Below are positions 6,500-8,297 of a stretch of DNA of 8,297 nucleotides, one piece after another. Source of the stretch: Pseudomonadota bacterium (GTDB lineage: Bacteria > Pseudomonadota > Alphaproteobacteria > Reyranellales > Reyranellaceae); NCBI GenBank assembly GCA_023386865.1, contig JAEWIV010000508.1, positions 1 through 8,297 of the forward strand. Reading direction: 5' to 3'. The notes below the pieces were generated by a model that had not been told where the DNA came from, made no database searches, and saw only the letters and a program-made list of their open reading frames with translations. The position numbers were made by a program, and so were the translations under genes. The stretch's first letter is position 1. Each line of letters begins with the position of its first letter.

Positions 6500-6556
6500 A
6501 GGTAGCTCAATTCCCTGCGGCTGCCACCATGGCTGGACGGCGGCGGACTGCAGATT

Positions 6557-8297
6557 TCAACGCTCCCGGTCGTCGATGTCCCGCGCCAGCACCTCGCGCT
6601 TGCCGACGTGGTTGGCCGGACTGACGACACCCTCGCGCTCCATGCGCTCGACGATGCGGGCGGCGCGATTGTAGCCGATCTGCAAATAGCGCTGGATGAA
6701 GCTCGTGCTGCACTTGCGCTCGCGCGCCACCAGCGCGATCGCCTGGTCGTAGAGCTGGTCGCTCTCGCCCTCCTCGCCGCCCTCGCCCGGCAGGCCGAGC
6801 CCGCCTTCCTCGGCGTCGGGGTCGTTGGTGACCGATTCGATGTAGGACGGCACGCCCTGGGCCCGCAGATGCCGCACGACCTCCTCGACCTCGCCGTCGG
6901 AGACGAACGGGCCGTGCACACGGGCGATCTTGCCGCCGCCCGCCATGTAGAGCATGTCGCCCTGGCCCAGCAGCTGCTCGCCGCCCTGCTCGCCCAGGAT
7001 GGTGCGGCTGTCGATCTTGGAGGTGACCTGGAAGGAGATGCGGGTCGGGAAGTTGGCCTTGATGGTGCCGGTGATGACGTCGACCGACGGCCGTTGCGTC
7101 GCCATGATGACGTGGATGCCGGCGGCGCGCGCCATCTGCGCCAGCCGCTGGACGGCCGCCTCGATCTCCTTGCCGGCGACCAGCATCAGGTCGGCCATCT
7201 CGTCGATGATGACGACGATGAAGGGCAAGGGCGTGAGGTCGATCTCCTCCTCCTCGAACACCGGCCGGCGCGTCTCCGGATCGATGCCGGTCTGGACCTG
7301 GCGGGTCAGCGCCTGGCCCTTGCGACTGGCATCGCCCAGGCGTTCGTTGTAGCCGGCGATGTTGCGCACGCCGAGGGCGCTCATGGCGCGATAGCGGTCC
7401 TCCATCTCGCGCACCACCCACTTCAGGGCCACGATCGCCTTGCGCGGCTCGGTGACGACGGGCGTCAAGAGATGCGGGATGTCCTGGTAGACGCTGAGCT
7501 CCAGCATCTTGGGATCGATCATGATGAAGCGGCAGCGATCCGGCGGCAGCCGATAGAGCAGCGACAGGATCATGGTGTTGACCGCCACCGACTTGCCCGA
7601 GCCGGTGGTGCCGCCGATCAGGAGGTGCGGCATGCGCGCGAGGTCGGCGATCACCGGATCGCCGCCGATGTCCTTGCCGAGCGCCAGCGGCAGGTTCAGT
7701 CGCGTATCCTCGTAGTGGCGCGTCGACAGGAGTTCGCGCAGAAAGACCGTCTCGCGGCGCGCATTGGGCAGCTCGATGCCGATGACGTTGCGGCCGGGCA
7801 CGGTGGCGACACGTGCCGAGACGGCGCTCATCGAGCGGGCGATGTCGTCGGCCAGGCCGATGACTCGGCTCGACTTGGTGCCGGGCGCGGGTTCCAGCTC
7901 GTAGAGCGTGACCACCGGCCCCGGCCGCACCTTCACGATCTGGCCCTTGACGCCGAAGTCGTCGAGCACGGTCTCGAGCAGGCGGGCGTTCTGCTCCAGC
8001 GCCGACTCGTCGATCTTCGTCTCGGTGGTGACGCGCGAGGGCAGCGACAGGATGTCGAGCGGCGGCAGCTTGTATTCGCCGGTCGCCAGGTCGAGCTCGC
8101 GCTGGCCGGCCTTGGCGGCGCGCTTGCCCTGGGCGGCAGCCGACTTGCGCGGCACGATGGTGACGCCGCTCTGGGCAGCGGCCGTTGCCGGGTCGGCGGC
8201 GAGCGCGTCCGGCGTGAAGGGATTGTCGTCCTCCGCCTCGACCTCCGGCTCCGCTCCAGCAAGGGGCGCCGCCGGCGCCGGCGCAGCGGGCATGGAC
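6557..8297 (-). CDS. ftsK: DNA translocase FtsK, C-terminal part (5' end outside window)
   Basis: FtsK anchors at the septum and pumps DNA to bring the chromosome dimer-resolution site to XerCD during division. The frame stays open to the right edge (the codon before the Met at 8293 is Ser), so the N-terminal membrane part, normally four helices, is missing. Numbering from 8293: an Ala/Pro/acid-rich linker (1-75), the alpha domain (about 76-205), and the RecA-like beta domain with Walker A GGTTGSGKS at 227-235 and Walker B IVVIIDE at 359-365. IMATQRPSVDVITGTIKANFP (starting at 396) is a family hallmark. A Gly/Glu-rich linker (about 491-511) leads to the winged-helix gamma domain (513-570, with FIQRYLQIGYNRAARIVERM), which reads DNA orientation signals and contacts XerD. 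All motor residues expected here are present. pqiB follows on the same strand after 89 nt. Confidence 0.96.
   Translation of the reverse strand, partial: SMPAAPAPAAPLAGAEPEVEAEDDNPFTPDALAADPATAAAQSGVTIVPRKSAAAQGKRAAKAGQRELDLATGEYKLPPLDILSLPSRVTTETKIDESALEQNARLLETVLDDFGVKGQIVKVRPGPVVTLYELEPAPGTKSSRVIGLADDIARSMSAVSARVATVPGRNVIGIELPNARRETVFLRELLSTRHYEDTRLNLPLALGKDIGGDPVIADLARMPHLLIGGTTGSGKSVAVNTMILSLLYRLPPDRCRFIMIDPKMLELSVYQDIPHLLTPVVTEPRKAIVALKWVVREMEDRYRAMSALGVRNIAGYNERLGDASRKGQALTRQVQTGIDPETRRPVFEEEEIDLTPLPFIVVIIDEMADLMLVAGKEIEAAVQRLAQMARAAGIHVIMATQRPSVDVITGTIKANFPTRISFQVTSKIDSRTILGEQGGEQLLGQGDMLYMAGGGKIARVHGPFVSDGEVEEVVRHLRAQGVPSYIESVTNDPDAEEGGLGLPGEGGEEGESDQLYDQAIALVARERKCSTSFIQRYLQIGYNRAARIVERMEREGVVSPANHVGKREVLARDIDDRER

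Noticed and set aside
4821..6674. 617-residue open frame on the + strand, antisense to pqiB and the end of ftsK
   Set aside because: It mirrors two genes with clear family motifs on the other strand; its product is rich in Arg, Asp, His and Ala without recognisable domains, as expected for antisense frames in GC-rich DNA.

Overview
The window is GC-rich chromosomal DNA, densely packed with genes. Long spurious reading frames run antisense to the real genes, as expected at high GC. Protein content (a two-domain PqiA, a three-MCE-domain PqiB, an alphaproteobacterial-looking FtsK, monofunctional HisB next to HisH) suggests a Gram-negative bacterium, most likely an alphaproteobacterium of the Rhodospirillales/Hyphomicrobiales kind. 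That placement is inferred from protein style; no rRNA or other marker gene is present. I see no tRNA, rRNA, CRISPR array, insertion sequence, attachment site or phage gene.

Layout. The left third (about 1-2808) is read on the + strand: the 3' part of a DMT/EamA-family membrane transporter, hisB (imidazoleglycerol-phosphate dehydratase), hisH (glutaminase subunit of IGP synthase), a four-helix membrane protein resembling DUF1772, and a small protein with 18 cysteines of the four-helix-bundle copper-storage (Csp/DUF326) family. Gaps are short (25-50 nt), so these may be largely co-transcribed. The right two thirds (2822-8297) are read on the - strand: the C-terminal two thirds or so of FtsK (it enters from the right edge), then after an 89-nt gap a pqiB-pqiC-pqiA cluster. 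The two sets of genes converge with only 13 nt between their stop codons, where an imperfect hairpin could end transcription from both sides.

How the genes work together. HisB and HisH act close together in histidine biosynthesis, but hisA and hisF, common partners, do not follow. PqiB (periplasmic MCE protein anchored in the inner membrane), PqiC (lipoprotein) and PqiA (multi-pass inner-membrane protein) should form one trans-envelope lipid-transport assembly. Their genes are joined by 4-nt stop/start overlaps (ATGA and GTGA), which points to translational coupling and matched production. FtsK is the septal DNA translocase; its link to the pqi genes is position and strand only.

I found no convincing undescribed system. 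The points most worth a second look are the pqiBCA order downstream of ftsK, the isolated cytosolic copper-storage-type gene next to a DUF1772-like membrane protein, the two competing starts of hisB, and the Tat-like lipoprotein signal of PqiC.
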